Shown: in pieces, positions 60,438 through 64,000 of the stretch
Layout of the letters: each line of letters begins with the position of its first letter
How positions within the stretch are numbered: position 1 is the stretch's first letter
Assembly: GCF_017488845.2 (NCBI RefSeq)
Contig: NZ_CP083371.1
Location: forward strand, 930,001 to 994,000
Origin: Ensifer canadensis
Lineage (GTDB): Bacteria; Pseudomonadota; Alphaproteobacteria; Rhizobiales; Rhizobiaceae
DNA: 64,000 nucleotides
Direction: 5' to 3'
The notes under the pieces: generated by a model
Told to the model about the DNA's origin: nothing
What the model saw: the letters and a program-made list of their open reading frames with translations, nothing else
The model's database searches: none
Program-made: the position numbers and the translations under genes

Positions 60438-61796
60438 ATGTCAGTTCAAGGAATTCATGCCGCGCAGGCCTCGCCTGCACGGACTAAATCGACACGTCTA
60501 TTCCGTCGCGCAGTGCCGGTTTTCCCCGGTGGTGTGACCCGCGCCACGGTGGAGAAAGATCCTATCCCGTTTTACGTCGCGTACGGGGAGGGCGCCTATC
60601 TGGTTGACGTCGATGGCAATCGTCTCCTCGACCTCAACAATAACTTTACGACCCTTATTCATGGACACGGCTTCGAGCCGGTCCGTCAGGCTGCAAGCGA
60701 TCTTATGCGGACGGGAACGTGCTTTGCCAACCCGACGCAACACGAGATCGGGCTTGCCGAGTTGCTTGTTGATCGTATCCCGGCCATCGAACAAGTGCGC
60801 TTCGTCAACAGCGGCACCGAAGCGGTGATGTTCGCAATCAAAGCCGCCCGCGCATTCACGGGCCGACCTGGAATTGTCAGGGTCGAAGGTGCCTATCACG
60901 GCGCTTATGATTGGGCCGAGGCCGGGCAGGCGGTGGCCTCAAACCCAGACGATCGGGCAGCAATCTCACGGGCAATACCTGCCTACCATGGCACTCCTGC
61001 AAGTGTCGCCGATGACGTCCATCTCATTCGCTTCAACGACGTGGACGGACTTGAGCAACGCCTACACGCCTTGCGTGACCGTGTCGCCTGCCTGTTGATC
61101 GATCCGATGCCCAGCCGCGCCGGTCTTCTTCATCCCAATGCCACCTTCATCGAGGCACTGAGTTCGGCTGCACGCAAGCATGGCATTCTCATCATCGCCG
61201 ATGAGGTTCTCAATCTCAGGCAGGGCTACGCAGGAGCCTCGCCGCGCTACGGGCTCACCCCCGATCTCGTCACGGCCGGCAAAATCATCGGTGGTGGGTT
61301 CCCGATCGGCGCGATCGGTGGACGTGAAGAGATCATGCGGGTTTTCGGTACACAGGTGAACAAGCCTCTGCTGCTGCAGGGCGGCACATTTTCCGCCAAT
61401 CCCGTCTCCATGGTCGCCGGTCGCGTCGCCATGGAAGCAATGACACATGATAGCTTCAATCACCTGGAGGCGCTTGGAGAACGGCTGCGTGACGGCCTTC
61501 GAAGCAGCATCAGCCGCGTTGACGCGCCATTCTCTGTCACCGGCGCAGCTTCGCTGTTTCGAATACACCCCAAAACCAATGCACCAACCGAGTTTCGAGA
61601 AGCTTTGCTGAGCGATGCGGAAGGCCTCGTGATGAGGGGACTTGCACGGCATTTCCTTCAATGCGGCATCCTCCTTCCCCATGGCGCCGCAGCCAGCCTT
61701 TCGACACCAATGACCAACAGCGACATCGACCTCATCCTCGCTGCCTTCGATGATTTCCTGAGTGTTCACGCCGCCAACGAGAGGGCGCAATCATGA
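60438..61796 (+). CDS. Class III PLP aminotransferase (GSA aminomutase-like)
   Basis: The 452-residue protein has the class III layout: VDVDGNRLLDLNNNFTTLIH, RFVNSGTEAVMFAIKAARAF, VEGAYHGAYDW, IADEVLNLRQGYAGASPRYG and the PLP lysine in PDLVTAGKIIGGGFPIGAIG. It is closest in pattern to glutamate-1-semialdehyde aminomutase relatives used in catabolic clusters. It removes or moves an amino group, probably from the imported amine or amino acid. The stop overlaps the next gene's start by 4 bases. Confidence 0.9.
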   Translation: MSVQGIHAAQASPARTKSTRLFRRAVPVFPGGVTRATVEKDPIPFYVAYGEGAYLVDVDGNRLLDLNNNFTTLIHGHGFEPVRQAASDLMRTGTCFANPTQHEIGLAELLVDRIPAIEQVRFVNSGTEAVMFAIKAARAFTGRPGIVRVEGAYHGAYDWAEAGQAVASNPDDRAAISRAIPAYHGTPASVADDVHLIRFNDVDGLEQRLHALRDRVACLLIDPMPSRAGLLHPNATFIEALSSAARKHGILIIADEVLNLRQGYAGASPRYGLTPDLVTAGKIIGGGFPIGAIGGREEIMRVFGTQVNKPLLLQGGTFSANPVSMVAGRVAMEAMTHDSFNHLEALGERLRDGLRSSISRVDAPFSVTGAASLFRIHPKTNAPTEFREALLSDAEGLVMRGLARHFLQCGILLPHGAAASLSTPMTNSDIDLILAAFDDFLSVHAANERAQS

Positions 61797-63502
61797 CCAA
61801 TGCCGCAACTGAAACTGTCGCCGAGCGCATTGCCCACATCCTTTGCCGCCACCAGGTGGAAGTCATCTTCGCCCAGAGCCTTCCCTCGGCAGTTATTCTC
61901 GCAGCGGAGGCGGCTGGCATCAAACAGATCGCCTATAGGCAAGAAAACATGGGCGGGGCGATGGCCGACGGATATGCCCGCATATCAGGCAAAGTCGCTG
62001 TGGTTGCCGCCCAGAACGGTCCTGCCGCGACACTTCTTGTCCCGCCTCTTGCGGAAGCCTTAAAGGCGAGTGTTCCGATCGTTGCGCTCGTTCAGGATGT
62101 CGAACGCGACCAAACAGACAGAAACGCATTCCAGGATTTCGACCAGATCGCGCTCTTTCAATCCTGCGCCAAATGGGTCCGGCGCGTTCAAGTCCCAGAC
62201 CGGATTGACGACTATATCGACGCCGCCTTTACCGCAGCTGCATCCGGCCGCCCGGGGCCAGCAGTCTTGCTCCTACCTGCCGATCTGTTGCGCGCGCCGG
62301 CTCAGCCGGCCACCCTTCCGAGATCAAAATGCCTCGGCCGATGGCCACTTGATCGCACGCGTCCCTCTGAAGAAGCCCTCGATGAGGTGGCACGGCGAAT
62401 TGCATCGGCGAAGGCGCCTATCATCGTTGCAGGTGGCGGCGTGCATGGCTCAGGCGCCGCAGAAGAGCTGACAGCTTTGCAGCATGAAGCAAGCCTGCCG
62501 GTGATAACCACCAATATGGGCAAGGGGGTGGTCGATGAGTTTCATCCATTGTCTGCCGGTGTCCTTGGATCATTGACCGGCCCACGCTCGCTCGGACGTC
62601 ACTCGCTGCCTTTGATTGAAGAAGCTGATCTTGTCCTTCTGGTCGGTACGCGAACCAATCAAAATGGAACGGACAACTGGCGCCAAATTCCAACCTCTGC
62701 GACAATCGTACATATCGATGTCGATCCGGCAGAGATCGGACGGAATTATGAGGCAATCCGCCTCGTTGGCGACGCCGCGGAAACGCTTTCGGCCCTTCGG
62801 GAAGCACTTGGTCGCGTCGACCTTACGCGTCGCAATAATGATCGTGCGCGATTGGAGGAGCGCATCAAAGGCTTCTGGACCGCGTTCGAAAGTGATCGTT
62901 TAGACGTTGCAACCGCGACTTCCGGGCCCATCCGTCCGGAAAGAGTGATGGCCGAGCTTCAGTCCCTACTGACCGCTGACATGATGGTCGTCGCCGATGC
63001 CTCCTATTCCTCGATGTGGGTTGTCGGGCAGTTGCGTGCACCAGGCGTCATGCGGTTTATCACGCCTCGCGGTCTCGCAGGACTTGGTTGGGGTGTGCCG
63101 CTCGCGATCGGGGCTAAGGCTGCCCGTCCACAAAGCCCTGTCGTTGCTCTCGTTGGCGATGGCGGCTTCGCCCATAGTTGGGCGGAGCTCGAAACCATGG
63201 TGCGCATGCAACTTCCCGTTCTCATCATCGTTTTGAACAACGGCATCCTTGGTTTCCAAAGGGATGCGGAGACCGTGAAATTCGGCAGATACACGACGGC
63301 ATGCCATTTCGCCGACGTCGACCATGTGCAGATCGCCAAGGCTTGCGGCTGCCCCGCGGTCCGCGTTGAAGATCCTTGTGATCTGGCCGATCTGCTCAAA
63401 AGCAGCATCAATGCTGAGGGACCAATGTTGATTGAGGTCATGACAGACCCGGAAGCACATCCTCCTCTTTCTCTCTTTGCCAATATGGATGCGGCAGCAT
63501 GA
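61793..63502 (+). CDS. ThDP-dependent enzyme (acetolactate synthase-like)
   Basis: 569 residues in three domains: an N-terminal PYR domain (ENMGGAMADGYARISGKVAV with the activating Glu), a middle domain (PIIVAGGGVHGSGAAEELTA), and a C-terminal PP domain with the ThDP motif VALVGDGGFAHSWAELETMV ending in LNNGILGFQRD. Probably cleaves or carboligates a 2-keto acid. ThDP supply links loosely with the thi operon in this window, but that is not evidence of a joint pathway. Overlaps the SDR gene by 4 bases. Confidence 0.9.
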   Translation: MTNAATETVAERIAHILCRHQVEVIFAQSLPSAVILAAEAAGIKQIAYRQENMGGAMADGYARISGKVAVVAAQNGPAATLLVPPLAEALKASVPIVALVQDVERDQTDRNAFQDFDQIALFQSCAKWVRRVQVPDRIDDYIDAAFTAAASGRPGPAVLLLPADLLRAPAQPATLPRSKCLGRWPLDRTRPSEEALDEVARRIASAKAPIIVAGGGVHGSGAAEELTALQHEASLPVITTNMGKGVVDEFHPLSAGVLGSLTGPRSLGRHSLPLIEEADLVLLVGTRTNQNGTDNWRQIPTSATIVHIDVDPAEIGRNYEAIRLVGDAAETLSALREALGRVDLTRRNNDRARLEERIKGFWTAFESDRLDVATATSGPIRPERVMAELQSLLTADMMVVADASYSSMWVVGQLRAPGVMRFITPRGLAGLGWGVPLAIGAKAARPQSPVVALVGDGGFAHSWAELETMVRMQLPVLIIVLNNGILGFQRDAETVKFGRYTTACHFADVDHVQIAKACGCPAVRVEDPCDLADLLKSSINAEGPMLIEVMTDPEAHPPLSLFANMDAAA

Positions 63503-64000
63503 CAAATCGCCAAACGGAAAGGATCGCCGTGGTGACCGGCGGCACGACAGGTATTGGGCTGGCAACAGCCCAATACCTTCTCGCACGCGGCCACCGGGTT
63601 GCGATCTTCGGTCAAAACGAAGGGCATGTGCGAAACGCCAAGGACGATCTTACCCGTGAATTTGGTGCTGAGCGCCTGTTCGCGCGCACCGTTGATCTCG
63701 TGCAACCACCTCAGATCACCGCATTCTTTCGTGAGCTCGAGCAAAGCTGGGGAAGTGCTGGTGTTCTCGTTTGCAATGCCGGGGTCTCGCCGAAGGGTGT
63801 CGACGGTCCGTCCCCCTTCGATGAGGTCGACCTTAAAGAGTGGAACTCAGTTCTTTCGGTCAATCTAACCGGTGCAATGTTGTGCTGCCAGGCGGTGTTG
63901 CCAGGCATGGTCCGGCATGGATTCGGACGCATCGTGTTCGTTGGTTCGATCGCCGGGCGAACGCTTCCCCGCATCGCCGGTAGCGCTTACGTAACCTCTA
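63499..64000 (+). CDS. Short-chain dehydrogenase/reductase, N-terminal part (window edge)
   Basis: The ATG at 63499 opens MTNRQTERIAVVTGGTTGIG, the TGxxxGIG NAD(P) site, followed by LVCNAGVSPKGVDGP (NAG motif), NLTGAMLCCQAVLPGMV, IVFVGSIAGRT (catalytic Ser) and SAYVTS (catalytic Tyr) at the edge. About 167 residues are visible of perhaps 250. It is the third gene of the aminotransferase operon and likely reduces or oxidises the keto product. Confidence 0.9.
   Translation, partial: MTNRQTERIAVVTGGTTGIGLATAQYLLARGHRVAIFGQNEGHVRNAKDDLTREFGAERLFARTVDLVQPPQITAFFRELEQSWGSAGVLVCNAGVSPKGVDGPSPFDEVDLKEWNSVLSVNLTGAMLCCQAVLPGMVRHGFGRIVFVGSIAGRTLPRIAGSAYVTS

Noticed and set aside
61062..61790. Minus-strand frame of 242 codons
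   Set aside because: Antisense shadow of the aminotransferase gene.

Overview
The window looks like an accessory replicon (plasmid or chromid) of a Rhizobiaceae bacterium (Rhizobium, Sinorhizobium or Agrobacterium type). Grounds: rhizobial families (NsrR, pseudoazurin, NorE/NorF, NnrS, thiOSGE, UgpBAEC, SRAP peptidase), many decayed IS elements (IS66, IS110, IS21, IS5, group II intron), dispersed repeats, and many short rhizobial genes of unknown function. No rRNA, replication or conjugation genes and no CRISPR array were seen.

Layout. 1-7.1 kb is a graveyard: short unknown genes, an opgC pseudogene, an orphan TPP riboswitch inside a ~1.2 kb duplicated block, a group II intron 3' remnant and an IS66 remnant. 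7.1-28.6 kb is a nitric oxide/denitrification and copper-iron island: nsrR with a divergent single-domain haemoglobin, a Crp/Fnr regulator, an iron/haem-type ABC importer, YcgJ, pseudoazurin, a decayed chemoreceptor, YcnI, CopCD, norE, norF (split by an IS21 element), a frameshifted P450, nnrS, a GMC oxidoreductase and a hemerythrin. The nitrite and NO reductase genes themselves are absent. 29.3-33.5 kb is a complete ugpBAEC glycerol-3-phosphate importer. 34.3-35.2 kb is a nucleotidyltransferase (AbiEii-like) pair with a frameshifted toxin. 35.4-38.4 kb is thiOSGE behind a TPP riboswitch; no thiC is present. 38.2-55.3 kb is a second accessory zone with the other copy of the duplicated block, phage-derived debris (lysozyme, DNA methyltransferases, ligase), a yciE/F gene split by an IS5 element, a tRNA-Met-like gene, the SRAP peptidase gene and many small proteins. 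55.4-64 kb is a catabolic locus: a polyamine-type ABC importer on the minus strand, a divergent GntR regulator, an aminotransferase, a ThDP enzyme and an SDR that runs off the window.

How the parts fit. The 7-28 kb genes would sense NO (NsrR), detoxify or bind it (haemoglobin, hemerythrin, NnrS), feed electrons and copper to reductases encoded elsewhere (pseudoazurin, YcnI, CopCD) and help assemble Nor (NorE/NorF). The thi genes make and couple the thiazole and depend on pyrimidine from elsewhere. The last cluster probably imports and breaks down an amine or amino acid, with two palindromic operators flanking its GntR gene. The two most sharply supported events are clean transposon insertions into norF (7-bp duplication) and yciE/F (CTAG duplication); in both cases the uninterrupted frame can be read across the gap.
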